From: DATFLS01 sp964413425
Lineage (GTDB): Bacteria > Fidelibacterota > JAANXI01
Assembly: GCA_964413425.1 (NCBI GenBank)
Contig: CAYPST010000005.1
Location: forward strand, 1 to 64,000
DNA length: 64,000 bases
Reading direction: 5' to 3'
In this document: positions 43,572 through 53,203 of the stretch, one piece after another
Layout: every line of letters starts with the position of its first letter
Position numbering within the stretch: the stretch's first letter is position 1
Made by a program: the position numbers and the translations under genes
The notes under the pieces: generated by a model
The model's database searches: none
Seen by the model: the letters and a program-made list of their open reading frames with translations, nothing else
Told to the model about the DNA's origin: nothing

Positions 43572-44341
43572 ATCGGTATGCTATGCTCATTGAATTTGAC
43601 GGGACAAACTATCACGGGTGGCAGATTCAGAAAGGAGTGCCGACGATTCAGGGCACATTGGAAACCGCCATTTATGCACTGACGGAGGAACACACCCGGG
43701 TGGTTGGCTCCGGCCGAACAGATGCGGGTGTCCACGCGTTCGGTCAGGTGGCTCACTTTGATGTTGTGCACAGGAATTATCCCAGCGAGGTGTATGTCCG
43801 GGGGTTGAACAATTATCTCCCGGACGATATTCTGGTGAAAGATTGTGCTGAGGTGTCCGACGGGTTCCATGCACGCTACGATGCCCTGCAGCGCACGTAT
43901 CTATATGAAATCACCCTGGAGCCGGTGGCAATCCACCGACAATATCAATGGTATGTTCCTGCGAAAATTCAGCGGGATCAATTGCAGACAGCTGCAGGAC
44001 AGGTGCTTGGTCTTCAGAATTTTTACTCGTTTATGCATGCCCGGTCAGCCACACAGGATACCCTGTGTGAAATCCTGGAGTCCGAATGGCTCATGCAGAT
44101 AAACAGACTCCGTTATCGGATCACCGGTGACCGGTTTCTGCATAATATGGTTCGATGCCTGGCGGGGACGATGATTGAGGTGGCCAGGGGGAGGTATTCC
44201 ATGGAAGAATTCGAATTGTTCCTCTCCCGGCCAGACAAGGAAGCGCCGGTCTACCGGGCTCCGGCACATGGCCTTTTCCTGGACGAGGTACGCTATGAAC
44301 ATGAGATATTTCACCGGTTAACTACTCAGGAATGGAAGTAG
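43568..44341 (+). CDS. truA: tRNA pseudouridine(38-40) synthase TruA
   Basis: A 257-residue enzyme that makes pseudouridine at positions 38-40 of tRNAs. The N-terminus MLIEFDGTNYHGWQIQKG is typical, and the catalytic aspartate lies in VVGSGRTDAGVHAFGQVAHF (about residue 52). MVRCLAGTMIEVARG (about residue 195) and the C-terminal APAHGLFLDEVRY are also family motifs. Overlaps the EcfT gene by 4 bp. Confidence 0.97.
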   Translation: MNRYAMLIEFDGTNYHGWQIQKGVPTIQGTLETAIYALTEEHTRVVGSGRTDAGVHAFGQVAHFDVVHRNYPSEVYVRGLNNYLPDDILVKDCAEVSDGFHARYDALQRTYLYEITLEPVAIHRQYQWYVPAKIQRDQLQTAAGQVLGLQNFYSFMHARSATQDTLCEILESEWLMQINRLRYRITGDRFLHNMVRCLAGTMIEVARGRYSMEEFELFLSRPDKEAPVYRAPAHGLFLDEVRYEHEIFHRLTTQEWK

Positions 44342-44350
44342 AGTGAGGTT

Positions 44351-45457
44351 ATGCGGAAATACACCATTTTGATTTTGATACTACTCTGGGGAAGCCTTTG
44401 TGCTGCCCAGTCGTCCCCTCAGGCGCTCCAGGATCAAATCAGGCAGGGACGGAGCACCGCAATCACCCAGGCCATTGCCCAGGTAAGCCCGGCCGTGGTG
44501 GGCGTGAATGTGACGCAAATCCGCAGTTATACAAGCAGCCCGTTCCGGGATCCATGGTTGTACTGGTTTTTCGGGGAAACCTACGAGCAACGAGTCGAAA
44601 ATCTGGGGTCCGGATTTCTGGTGAGTGCCGACGGATACATCCTCACCAACGCACATGTGGTCGAGAATGCCACTGAGATAGTAATCACCATGCCCGGGGG
44701 GGAGAAGCAGCGGGGCAGGCTTATTGGTATTGATAACGTCACCGATCTCGCCCTGTTGAAAATTGAGGTGAAGAATGCCAATTATGCGAAGTTGGGGAAT
44801 TCGGATGAGGTGATTATCGGCGAATGGGTGGTGGCGTTAGGGAATCCGTTCGGACTCTTCGACGTCTCGTACCAGCCATCGGCGACTATCGGGATCATCA
44901 GCGGGTTACATATGGATTTTGGCCAGCAGCGGGGTGAAGCGCGATATCAGGGTATGATCCAGACCGATGCCTCAATTAACTCAGGCAACAGCGGGGGACC
45001 ACTGGTCAATGCGGAGGGTGAAGTCATCGGGATCAATACATTCATTTTCACCGGCAGCAATTTTAGCCAGGGCTCCATCGGTATTGGGTTCGCGATTCCA
45101 ATCAATCGTGCGAAACGGATTATGGAGGACCTGAAAACGCAGGGGAGAATTGACTGGAGTTTCTATACGGGGCTCAAAGTTCAGCAAATCGACAATGATA
45201 TTGCTCAAGCCTTTCAATTACCGGTAAATTATGGTATTATAGTCACTGGAATTGAACGGGGCAGTCCGGCTGCGAAAGCGGGAATTCAGGTGGGAGATAT
45301 TATTACCCAGGCAGAGGGGCAATCTGTCCGAACCGGACGGGATATTCTCAATGCCATTCAGAATAGTTATTTACATGCCGGGGATGTTCTCACCCTGCGA
45401 ATCTGGCGGGAGGGGCGGCAGCAGACAGTCAAATTAACCCTGGAAGCAGTCCGATAA
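44351..45457 (+). CDS. HtrA/DegP-type periplasmic serine protease
   Basis: A 368-residue trypsin-like protease. A signal peptide (about 1-19, ILILILLWGSLCAAQS) directs export. The catalytic triad is His102 (TNAHVV), Asp132 (VTDLALL) and Ser214 (NSGNSGGPL). One PDZ domain follows at about 275-365 (GIIVTGIERGSPAAKAGIQVG), so it resembles DegS or single-PDZ HtrA more than two-PDZ DegP. It degrades or senses misfolded envelope proteins. It starts 9 bp after truA. Confidence 0.95.
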   Translation: MRKYTILILILLWGSLCAAQSSPQALQDQIRQGRSTAITQAIAQVSPAVVGVNVTQIRSYTSSPFRDPWLYWFFGETYEQRVENLGSGFLVSADGYILTNAHVVENATEIVITMPGGEKQRGRLIGIDNVTDLALLKIEVKNANYAKLGNSDEVIIGEWVVALGNPFGLFDVSYQPSATIGIISGLHMDFGQQRGEARYQGMIQTDASINSGNSGGPLVNAEGEVIGINTFIFTGSNFSQGSIGIGFAIPINRAKRIMEDLKTQGRIDWSFYTGLKVQQIDNDIAQAFQLPVNYGIIVTGIERGSPAAKAGIQVGDIITQAEGQSVRTGRDILNAIQNSYLHAGDVLTLRIWREGRQQTVKLTLEAVR

Positions 45458-45462
45458 ATCGT

Positions 45463-46764
45463 ATGATAGAACGATATAATACTCCGGAAATGAGCCGTAT
45501 CTGGTCCGATGAAAACAGATACCGGATCTGGTTGAAGGTTGAGTTAGCCGTATGTGAAGTGCAAACCGGGCGCGGAGTTATCCCTGCAGAGGCGATGAAT
45601 GTTATCCGTGAAAAGGCCGATTTTGACGTTCAGCGTATTGAAGAGATCGAAGCGGAAGTGAAGCATGATGTGATTGCTTTTCTCACGTCGGTTGCGGAGT
45701 ATACGGGACCCGCCAGTCGATTTATTCACCTGGGGATGACCTCTTCGGATCTTCTGGATACAGCCTTTGCCCTGCAAATCCGGGAAAGTGGCGTTATTCT
45801 CCGGGAGAAACTGGAGGAGTTTCAATCGATAATCGGCGGGAAGGCGGCAGAGTACGTGGATACCGTCATGATTGGCCGAACACACGGCGTGCATGCCGAA
45901 CCCACCACCCTGGGATTAAAGTTTGCCATCTGGTATGAGGAGTTAGGCCGGAATCTGCAGCGGCTGAACAGAGCGCTGGAAACACTCCGGGTCGGGAAAA
46001 TTTCCGGAGCGGTCGGCACCTATCAACATCTGGATATGGAGGTGGAGGAGGCGGTGTGCAAGCGGCTGGGCCTGCAAGCTGCTCCCATATCGAACCAGAT
46101 CATTCAGCGGGATCGGCACGCGGAGTTGCTCGCTGTATTGGGCCTTCTTGGCTCGACCATCGATAAAATCGCCACGGAAATCCGGCATTTGCAGAAAACG
46201 GAAACGCTGGAATTATCCGAACCATTCACCAGGGGACAAAAAGGATCATCCGCTATGCCTCACAAGCAGAATCCGATTACCTGCGAGCGGATGTCCGGGA
46301 TGGCGCGGTTATTGCGAAATTACAGCCACACAGCGATGGAGAATATCCCTCTCTGGCACGAACGGGATATTTCCCACTCTTCGGTGGAGCGCGTGATATT
46401 TCCCGATGCCACCACCCTCACTCACTATATGCTCTTGAAAATGATTCCGCTGGTTGAAAATATTGTGGTCTATCCGGAGCGGATGGAGCGTAATCTGAAT
46501 CTTACAAACGGAGTGGTCTTTTCCCAGGAAGTCTTGTTGAAACTTGTCCGGAGTGGACTAACCAGGGAAGAGGCATATACGCTGGTACAGAATGCCGCCA
46601 TGGAGGTATGGGAAACCGGCACCCATTTTTCCGAGGTGCTTCGTGCCATTCCTGAAATTCGGGAGCATCTGTCAGAGACTGAACTGGCCGATTGCTTTCT
46701 CACGGAAAAGGTAGTCGGTAATGCGCATAAGATCCTTCAGCGATTGCACCTGGAAACCGCCTGA
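45463..46764 (+). CDS. purB: Adenylosuccinate lyase
   Basis: A 433-residue enzyme with two steps in purine synthesis: SAICAR to AICAR, and adenylosuccinate to AMP plus fumarate. Signature elements are HLGMTSSDLLDTA (about residue 90), GRTHGVHAEPTTLG (about residue 135) and the mobile loop KGSSAMPHKQNPITCER (about residue 260) with the catalytic serine. Length fits the short bacterial type. It begins 5 bp after the protease gene, and purS-purQ follow further on. Confidence 0.97.
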   Translation: MIERYNTPEMSRIWSDENRYRIWLKVELAVCEVQTGRGVIPAEAMNVIREKADFDVQRIEEIEAEVKHDVIAFLTSVAEYTGPASRFIHLGMTSSDLLDTAFALQIRESGVILREKLEEFQSIIGGKAAEYVDTVMIGRTHGVHAEPTTLGLKFAIWYEELGRNLQRLNRALETLRVGKISGAVGTYQHLDMEVEEAVCKRLGLQAAPISNQIIQRDRHAELLAVLGLLGSTIDKIATEIRHLQKTETLELSEPFTRGQKGSSAMPHKQNPITCERMSGMARLLRNYSHTAMENIPLWHERDISHSSVERVIFPDATTLTHYMLLKMIPLVENIVVYPERMERNLNLTNGVVFSQEVLLKLVRSGLTREEAYTLVQNAAMEVWETGTHFSEVLRAIPEIREHLSETELADCFLTEKVVGNAHKILQRLHLETA

Positions 46765-46779
46765 GGTCAGACGACGTTT

Positions 46780-47421
46780 ATGGCGCGCGAAGGACTCTCC
46801 ATCACGATTTTTTTTCTCACGCTGGCCATTGCCTTTGCTCTTTCAGCGTATCTGTTGGGATATAATATTCTGAAAATATTGTTGGTGTTATTCGCCGGTC
46901 TATCTCTGTTCTGCGCTTTTTTCTATCGGGATCCGGATCGGAAAGTACCGCTGGATCCTACGAAAATTGTCAGTCCGGCCGATGGCCGTATTGTAGGTAT
47001 TCAACCGGTGTCTGATGATTATGTGGGGAAAGATGCCGTACGGATATCCATATTTTTAAATCTCTTGAACGTGCATGTAAACCGGGTTCCCTGCTCCGGT
47101 AGTGTGGTGAATTCTCGATATAAACCGGGTCGGTTCCTGCCTGCGTTTGATCCCCGGACTCCGGAAGAGAACGAACAAACCATCATAGATATTCAAAATA
47201 ATCGATTTAACTTACGGTTAATCCAGATTGCCGGGGTGATATCCCGGCGGATTGTGAATAATCTGCGCCCTGGTGATTCTGCCGTGATCGGAAGCCGATT
47301 CGGGCTTATTAAATTTGGCTCCCGGGTGGACGTGATTGTCCCTTCCGAAATGGAATTACGTGTCCGGTTGAAACAAAAGGTCAAAGCCGGCAAGACCATA
47401 ATAGGGGGTTGGCGTGTCTGA
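46780..47421 (+). CDS. psd: Phosphatidylserine decarboxylase (short type)
   Basis: A 213-residue membrane-associated enzyme that makes phosphatidylethanolamine. Two hydrophobic segments lie at residues 8-48. FFYRDPDRKVP, SPADGRIVG and the LNVHVNRVP motif are typical. The self-cleavage site that yields the pyruvoyl group is Gly180-Ser181 in IKFGSRVDV. This is the small 'archaeal-type' form found in many FCB bacteria. A phosphatidylserine synthase gene (pssA), often next to it, is not present here. Confidence 0.95.
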   Translation: MAREGLSITIFFLTLAIAFALSAYLLGYNILKILLVLFAGLSLFCAFFYRDPDRKVPLDPTKIVSPADGRIVGIQPVSDDYVGKDAVRISIFLNLLNVHVNRVPCSGSVVNSRYKPGRFLPAFDPRTPEENEQTIIDIQNNRFNLRLIQIAGVISRRIVNNLRPGDSAVIGSRFGLIKFGSRVDVIVPSEMELRVRLKQKVKAGKTIIGGWRV

Positions 47422-47629
47422 TGGGTACTTTGCATAACTATAGCGAGTCTGGTTGAATACCCGGTACAGCTGTATCATGCATATCTCTTCGATGCTGCCG
47501 GAGAACGTTAGAAAATTCTCGTCACAATCGGTGATTTTTATTATTTTCCCTATTTGTTCTCCGAAGGCACGGATCGTATCTTGTCGAGAATGAATAGATA
47601 GTCTAACAAGAACGCTAGCAGAGGGTGGT

Positions 47630-47884
47630 ATGGTCAAAGCACTCGTGACTGTTCATTACAAGCAGGGAATTCTGGATCCCCAGGGGAAAGCCGTACAAAA
47701 TGCCTTAAAGAGCATGACGGTCAAAGGCGTGGCCGAAGCTCGGGTGGGAAAACACATTATTCTCGCCTTTCCCGATCTGTCAAAATCAGAGGCGGAAGAA
47801 CAAACCCGGAAAGCCTGTGAAAAGATTCTCTCCAATCCGGTCATAGAAGACTATGAATATAATTTAATGGAGGAAGGCTCGTGA
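47630..47884 (+). CDS. purS: Phosphoribosylformylglycinamidine synthase subunit PurS
   Basis: An 84-residue subunit that bridges PurL and PurQ in the fourth step of purine synthesis. KALVTVHYKQGILDPQGKAV (start near residue 3) and a C-terminal NPVIEDYEY are family features. Its last four bases overlap purQ. The presence of PurS means that the genome should encode the short PurL, which is not in this window. Confidence 0.95.
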   Translation: MVKALVTVHYKQGILDPQGKAVQNALKSMTVKGVAEARVGKHIILAFPDLSKSEAEEQTRKACEKILSNPVIEDYEYNLMEEGS

Positions 47885-48576
47885 AATTCGGAATAGTTGT
47901 ATTCCCCGGCTCGAACTGTGATCACGACGTTTATCATGTGGTAAGCCATGTGCTGGGTGAAACGGCGGTCTTTCTCTGGCACAAGGATCATGACTTACAG
48001 GGCGCTGATGCGGTGGTGCTGCCCGGGGGCTTTTCCTACGGAGATTATCTCCGGGCGGGTGCCATTGCCCGGTTGTCACCGATTATGACCGAGGTCAACG
48101 AGTTTGCCAATCGGGGAGGACTGGTACTCGGAATCTGTAACGGATTTCAGGTGTTAACGGAACTCGGGCTGCTGCCGGGCGCACTGATCTCGAATACTAC
48201 TATGAAATTTGAATGTAAAACGGTTCGGCTCCGGGTCGAGCATACCGACACCCCTTATACTGCGGATTACCGGCCGAACCAAGTGGTTCGAATGCCTGTA
48301 GCTCATGGAGAGGGGCGGTTTTATGCCGATGATACGACTCTGGACTTGTTAGAAGAGAACAACCGTGTTATTTTTCGTTATGTGGACGAGCATGGTGAAC
48401 CGACAGAAAGCGCAAATCCCAATGGTTCGTTACGCAATATCGCCGGCATTTGCAATGCTGAACGGAACGTACTCGGACTCATGCCACACCCGGAACGTGC
48501 CAGTGAAGCACTCCTCGGTCCGGAAGATGGTCTTGCTGTGTTCAAGTCGATGGTACAGGAGCGGTTAACGGTATGA
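47881..48576 (+). CDS. purQ: Phosphoribosylformylglycinamidine synthase subunit PurQ
   Basis: A 231-residue class I glutamine amidotransferase supplying ammonia to PurL. The nucleophile is Cys86 in LGICNGFQVL, and the HPERASE segment near residue 205 carries the catalytic His and Glu. The N-terminal FGIVVFPGSNCDHD is typical. The start is GTG at 47881, overlapping purS by 4 bp. It overlaps the next gene by 4 bp. Confidence 0.97.
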   Translation: MKFGIVVFPGSNCDHDVYHVVSHVLGETAVFLWHKDHDLQGADAVVLPGGFSYGDYLRAGAIARLSPIMTEVNEFANRGGLVLGICNGFQVLTELGLLPGALISNTTMKFECKTVRLRVEHTDTPYTADYRPNQVVRMPVAHGEGRFYADDTTLDLLEENNRVIFRYVDEHGEPTESANPNGSLRNIAGICNAERNVLGLMPHPERASEALLGPEDGLAVFKSMVQERLTV

Positions 48577-48842
48577 ACACCCGACGACGTTCGATTGGAA
48601 TTCTGATAATCGCATTCATTCTGGGAGCGATGATAGGGACACTGTTAGGCGAAATTCTTGGAACTTCACTGCCGGAAGGTGTGGTGAAGGAATTATTCTT
48701 ACGGTCGGTCAGTTTCTCCTTTGGCCCCGCCACGCTCGATTTGCTCATATTGAATTTAACACTGGGATTCTCGTTAAAGCTGAATTTCAGCGGGGTCATC
48801 GGGCTGGGCCTTGCCTATTACTTGCTACGGTATTTTCGTTGA
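48573..48842 (+). CDS. DUF4321 small membrane protein
   Basis: An 89-residue protein with an N-terminal membrane segment (about 8-28, IGILIIAFILGAMIGTLLG) and a C-terminal one (about 55-86). The motif GTLLGEILGTSLPEGVVKE matches DUF4321, a family of unknown function. Translationally coupled to purQ by an ATGA overlap, which suggests co-expression but no known link to purine synthesis. Confidence 0.8.
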   Translation: MNTRRRSIGILIIAFILGAMIGTLLGEILGTSLPEGVVKELFLRSVSFSFGPATLDLLILNLTLGFSLKLNFSGVIGLGLAYYLLRYFR

Positions 48843-49059
48843 CAGCGGGAAGCTGATTGACTTCCCCTGTCCCTGAACGGGGGGTCAGGCCAGGAGCATC
48901 CATGCCGGAGCGAATCGTTTAGGTTGGTAACCCGCAGATCGTACCGACGAGGCAATAACCGGTAAAATGTTCGGAATAGAGCAGAAACCGGCAATTATAA
49001 AAGTAAGCATGGGGGATTGAAATCGATCCCGCAACAAGCATGCGAGAAAAGGAGGAAGT

Positions 49060-49230
49060 ATGGGTACATTAGGTCCCACCGAGCTCATCATCATTCTGGC
49101 GATTGTTCTCCTGTTATTCGGGGCAAAGAAACTTCCCGAATTGGCACGAGGTTTGGGGCGTGGTGTCCGCGAGTTCCAGGATGCCAAAAAGGAAATTGAT
49201 GATGAAATGAAGGAAATAGATATGAACTAA
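49060..49230 (+). CDS. tatA: Twin-arginine translocase subunit TatA, first copy
   Basis: A 56-residue protein too short for many gene finders. It starts MGTLGPTELIIILAIVLL (one membrane segment), continues with FGAKKLPELARGLGRG and the amphipathic helix VREFQDAKKEID. This is the TatA/E pattern with the FG hinge. AAGGAGGAAGT is just upstream of the ATG. TatA oligomers form the pore that exports folded proteins. It is one of two tandem copies; TatC is not in the window. Confidence 0.93.
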   Translation: MGTLGPTELIIILAIVLLLFGAKKLPELARGLGRGVREFQDAKKEIDDEMKEIDMN

Positions 49231-49408
49231 ATGCCCTTTTATCGCGTTAGTTAACACAAACAGGACGCATGCACAAGGGAAAAGCAGATGATACGGATTC
49301 TGTTTGTACCTCTGGATTACTCCCAGGGGGAAGAAACGGGTAAAATGCAGTCCGGGAATATTGATTGCAATCAACTGCATGCTGTATACTTAAAACAAGG
49401 AGGAAAGA

Positions 49409-49666
49409 ATGGGTTCATTAGGACCAACTGAATTAATCATCATCTTTGGGATCATCCTTTTGTTGTTTGGTGCAAAAAAGTTGCCGGAGTTGGCCCGAGG
49501 CTTAGGCCGGGGTATCCGGGAATTCAAGGATGCCACCAATGAGATTACCGATGAAATCAAAAATGCCGATTACCAGTCGGAGCGTGAACTGTATAAGCAG
49601 GAAGGGCAGTCGCAGGAGGAACCGGAGGAGCAGGTGAAAGATCAGGAGGCCAGCGAAAAAGCCTGA
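49409..49666 (+). CDS. tatA: Twin-arginine translocase subunit TatA, second copy
   Basis: An 85-residue paralogue of the gene at 49060. The first 42 residues are almost the same (MGSLGPTELIIIFGIILLLF, then GAKKLPELARGLGRG), and an acidic Glu/Gln-rich tail of about 35 residues is added. AAGGAGGAAAGA precedes the ATG, as in the first copy. The close match suggests a recent duplication with divergence of the tail. Confidence 0.93.
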   Translation: MGSLGPTELIIIFGIILLLFGAKKLPELARGLGRGIREFKDATNEITDEIKNADYQSERELYKQEGQSQEEPEEQVKDQEASEKA

Positions 49667-49759
49667 CAGCAGAGTCAGTCGTTCGCCTGCTTCAATATGC
49701 CAGGTTTTCTTCGTTTGTTACTTCGGCACATGAATTGCAGTATTAAGTACGGTAGAGAC

Positions 49760-51169
49760 ATGGAAGCATTAACCCAGGATGAATTCTTAGCCGGGATAGA
49801 CGGTGCGCTCTCCCGGCTGGAAGCCCATGAGGATCTGAATATCTTTATTCATGCGAATCCGGAAGAGATACGGCAGAGTGCGCGTGCCTACGCGGAAACA
49901 CTGACCGGGCAATCGGACGGCGCGCTCAGCGGAAATATCATCGCCATTAAAGATAATCTGAACGTCCGGGGTATGCCCACCACCTGTGCGTCGCATATTC
50001 TGGATAGGTTCGAAGCGCCCTACAATGCGACAGCGATTCAGAACATACTGGACGCCGGGGGATTCATCTTTGGCAAGACGAATCTCGATGAATTTGCCAT
50101 GGGTTCTTCCAATGAATATTCCTGCTTCGGGATTACGAGAAATCCGGTGGATTCCGGTCGGGTGCCGGGAGGATCCAGCGGGGGGTCGGCGGCTGCCGTG
50201 CGAGCGGAGATCGTTGACATGGCGCTGGGTTCGGAAACCGGCGGGTCGGTGCGGCAACCGGCCGCTTTCTGTGGGATAGTGGGACTGAAACCCACCTATG
50301 GCCGGGTCTCTCGTTACGGGCTGGTGGCATTTGCATCCTCCTTCGATCAAATAGCGCCACTGGGCCGTTCAGTGGAAGACGTCGCGCAATTGCTCCAGGT
50401 GATTGCCGGATACGATCCCAGGGATTCGACTTCCGTGGATATCGCAGTGCCTGAATATCTGGATACTCCGATGCAAAGTGCCGAAGAATGGACGCTTGGC
50501 TTACCGGCGCAATATTTCGCCGAAGGGCTTGATCCGGAGATAGAGGAGAACATACAATCGGTGGTAGAGTGGCTGGAAAACCAGGGCGCGACTATCGTGG
50601 ATCTGAACCTCCCGCACGCAGATTATGCTATTGCCACCTATTATATCCTGGCGACGGCGGAAGCCTCCTCGAACTTAGCCCGGTACGACGGGATGCGTTA
50701 CGGACTCCGTGAACGAAAGGAGTCACTGGGAGATACTTACCGGCAGACCCGCAGTACCGGGTTCGGGGAAGAGGTAAAACGCCGCATTATGCTGGGCACC
50801 TATGTCCTCTCATCCGGGTATTATGAAGCCTATTATTCCAAAGCGCAAAAAGTGCGCCGTCTTATTAAATCCGATTTCGACACGGCATTTAAGCAAGTCG
50901 ACGCTCTCATCCTCCCGACCACCCCTTCCACGGCTTTTGAAATCGGATCAAAGTTAGATGATCCGCTGCAAATGTATTTATCGGATATTTACACCGTGCC
51001 GGCAAATCTGGCCGGATTGCCGGCGTTGAGTATTCCGGTCGGCAACGACAGTCAGGGGCTGCCAATCGGGCTGCAGATTATGGCAAAACCATTTGCAGAA
51101 GAAACAATCTTGCAGCTCGGGCATTATATTGAGCAACAGTGGTCTCAAACAACAAACTCGACTACTTAG
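49760..51169 (+). CDS. gatA: Aspartyl/glutamyl-tRNA amidotransferase subunit A
   Basis: A 469-residue amidase-signature enzyme from the ATG at 49760, which follows GGTAGAG; longer starts at 49697 add a stretch without family similarity. The Ser-Ser-Lys triad is visible as AIKDNLNVRG (Lys), GGSSGGSAAAV and ALGSETGGSVRQPA (nucleophile Ser). It releases ammonia from glutamine for GatB, which converts Glu-tRNA(Gln) or Asp-tRNA(Asn). GatB and GatC are not adjacent, which is common in this superphylum. Confidence 0.95.
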   Translation: MEALTQDEFLAGIDGALSRLEAHEDLNIFIHANPEEIRQSARAYAETLTGQSDGALSGNIIAIKDNLNVRGMPTTCASHILDRFEAPYNATAIQNILDAGGFIFGKTNLDEFAMGSSNEYSCFGITRNPVDSGRVPGGSSGGSAAAVRAEIVDMALGSETGGSVRQPAAFCGIVGLKPTYGRVSRYGLVAFASSFDQIAPLGRSVEDVAQLLQVIAGYDPRDSTSVDIAVPEYLDTPMQSAEEWTLGLPAQYFAEGLDPEIEENIQSVVEWLENQGATIVDLNLPHADYAIATYYILATAEASSNLARYDGMRYGLRERKESLGDTYRQTRSTGFGEEVKRRIMLGTYVLSSGYYEAYYSKAQKVRRLIKSDFDTAFKQVDALILPTTPSTAFEIGSKLDDPLQMYLSDIYTVPANLAGLPALSIPVGNDSQGLPIGLQIMAKPFAEETILQLGHYIEQQWSQTTNSTT

Positions 51170-51175
51170 CAGGAT

Positions 51176-52165
51176 ATGTTTCGGTTTGAAGATCCGTGGA
51201 TGCTTCTGTTTCTGGCAGGAATTCCGGTGCTGATCTGGTGGTTTCTCTTTAGGGGACGGAATCGCCAGGCGTATCTCCGATATTCCACCTTACAGATATT
51301 ATCCTCTCTGCAACAGGGACGGTTCTCCTGGAAATACTATCTCACATTTGCTATGCGGGTTGTTGCTGTTCTGCTGTTGATTCTGGGACTGGCCAGACCC
51401 CAGCTGGGGAATGCCGAACGGGAGATATCGGCGGAAGGTATCGATATCATGCTGGTGCTCGATATTTCCAGCAGTATGCGTGCGGTCGATTTCAAACCCA
51501 ATCGCCTGGAGGCGGCCAAACGGGTGGCAGCAGATTTTGTGCAGGATCGTATCAGTGATCGCGTTGGCCTGGTGGTCTTTGCCGGGGAGAGTTTTCTCCA
51601 GTGTCCACTTACAATCGATTATGATGTGCTCATCAATTTTCTCAATCAGGTGGAAATTATTGACGAGCGATACGATGGAACGGCAATAGGAATGGCGCTG
51701 GCAAATGCCATCAACCGGCTGCGGGAAAGCCCCGGGGAAGAACCGGTTATCATATTGCTCTCGGATGGGCGCAACAATTCGGGAGAACTCGATCCGATGA
51801 CAGCAGCCAATCTGGCGAAAACTTATGGAATCAAGGTGTACACCATCGGCGCAGGGAAGGAAGGCGAAGCCCTGTATCCGTTTAACAGTCAGTTCGGCCA
51901 GCGATTAATGCCGGTCCGGGTGGACATCGATGAGCAGAGCCTGCGGGAAATCGCAGAAATGACGGGCGGAAAATATTTTCGCGCCGAAGATGAAGAGAGC
52001 CTGGCGACTATTTACAATGAAATCAGCCAGCTGGAAAAAACGGAATACCGGGTAAAGGAATATACCAACTGGCAGGAATTGTTTCTCTGGTTTCTCATAC
52101 CGGGATTTGCACTGTTGCTGGGTGAACGGCTGCTGGAGTCCACTGTCCTGAGGAGGTTGCCGTAA
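51176..52165 (+). CDS. batA: BatA: VWA-domain membrane protein
   Basis: A 329-residue inner-membrane protein with two membrane segments at the N-terminus (about 9-25 and 60-80), a von Willebrand A domain (about 88-290) and a C-terminal membrane segment (about 303-322). The MIDAS motif LVLDISSSMRAVD (D-x-S-x-S) is intact. BatA is the first gene of the Bat (Bacteroides aerotolerance) operon. The moxR and DUF58 genes that often precede it are absent; gatA is next instead. Its last base overlaps batB. Confidence 0.93.
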   Translation: MFRFEDPWMLLFLAGIPVLIWWFLFRGRNRQAYLRYSTLQILSSLQQGRFSWKYYLTFAMRVVAVLLLILGLARPQLGNAEREISAEGIDIMLVLDISSSMRAVDFKPNRLEAAKRVAADFVQDRISDRVGLVVFAGESFLQCPLTIDYDVLINFLNQVEIIDERYDGTAIGMALANAINRLRESPGEEPVIILLSDGRNNSGELDPMTAANLAKTYGIKVYTIGAGKEGEALYPFNSQFGQRLMPVRVDIDEQSLREIAEMTGGKYFRAEDEESLATIYNEISQLEKTEYRVKEYTNWQELFLWFLIPGFALLLGERLLESTVLRRLP

Positions 52166-53196
52166 TGCTGCGATTTGGTCATCCGTTTCTGTGGGTATGT
52201 TTTCTTTCCGTACCACTCATCGGATTCCTTGCCTGGTACTCAAAGCGAAACCGCCTGCGAACATTGCAACAATTCGGACAGCCGGATTTGGTGTCAAAGC
52301 TGACTGATTCCGTTGATCTCCGATTGCGCCGCGCCAAACGCATCGTGTTGATAGCAGGATTTTTCTTTCTGTCAATCGGATTGGTTGCCCCCAAAATCGG
52401 CACCAGCCTGACCGAGGTGAAGCGGGAGGGCATCAACCTGATCCTCATGCTGGACACGTCGCTGAGTATGAAAGCCGAAGATGTGAAACCGACGCGTCTG
52501 CAGCGGGCAAAATACGAAACTGCCCAGGTAATCGATCGGTTACGCGGCGATCGAGTGGGATTGGTGGCGTTTGCCGGCGTCTCCTATCTGCAGGCTCCGC
52601 TCACTCTGGATTACAGCGCTGCCAAAATGTTCCTGGACGTGATCGATACCGATTTAATACCCTCCCAGGGAACAGCCATCGGGGACGCCATCGAAACCGG
52701 CTTGCGATCCTTCAAGTCCGAAGAGCGAAAACACAAAGCGCTGGTGATCTTCTCGGATGGTGAGGACCACATGGGCAAAGCCGTGGAAGCTGCCGAGAAG
52801 GCCGCAGATCAGGGCACGGTTATTTATACGGTAGGCGTCGGGACCATTGCCGGGGCACCGATTCCGATCACGGAAGAGGGCAGCCAGTCGTTCAAACGGG
52901 ATAGCCAGGGACGGGTGGTTACCACCAGGCTCGATCCGAGCATGCTGCAGAAAATTGCGGCCATCACCGGGGGAAAATACTATCAGATCGGTGCGGGGAA
53001 CTATTCCGCCGAGCAGGTCTATTCCGATATTTTTGAACTGGAACGGACGGAATTAAGCAGTCACCAATATTCGAGTTATGAGGAGCGGTATCAGTACTTT
53101 CTGGCGATTGCGTTACTGCTCTTCGTGACGGAAGTGTTCATTCCCGAACGCCGGGCATCGGGAGGAAAGCGTATAACAGAAGAGAACGCAAACTAA
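52165..53196 (+). CDS. batB: BatB: VWA-domain membrane protein
   Basis: A 343-residue paralogue of BatA with the same layout: N-terminal membrane segments (about 8-25 and 55-75), a VWA domain with MIDAS motif LMLDTSLSMKAED (about residue 92), and a C-terminal membrane segment (about 308-325). Bat proteins are thought to form a membrane complex for envelope or oxidative stress, but their biochemical role is not settled. It is directly coupled to batA. Confidence 0.93.
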   Translation: MLRFGHPFLWVCFLSVPLIGFLAWYSKRNRLRTLQQFGQPDLVSKLTDSVDLRLRRAKRIVLIAGFFFLSIGLVAPKIGTSLTEVKREGINLILMLDTSLSMKAEDVKPTRLQRAKYETAQVIDRLRGDRVGLVAFAGVSYLQAPLTLDYSAAKMFLDVIDTDLIPSQGTAIGDAIETGLRSFKSEERKHKALVIFSDGEDHMGKAVEAAEKAADQGTVIYTVGVGTIAGAPIPITEEGSQSFKRDSQGRVVTTRLDPSMLQKIAAITGGKYYQIGAGNYSAEQVYSDIFELERTELSSHQYSSYEERYQYFLAIALLLFVTEVFIPERRASGGKRITEENAN

Positions 53197-53203
53197 TCAA
53201 GTG

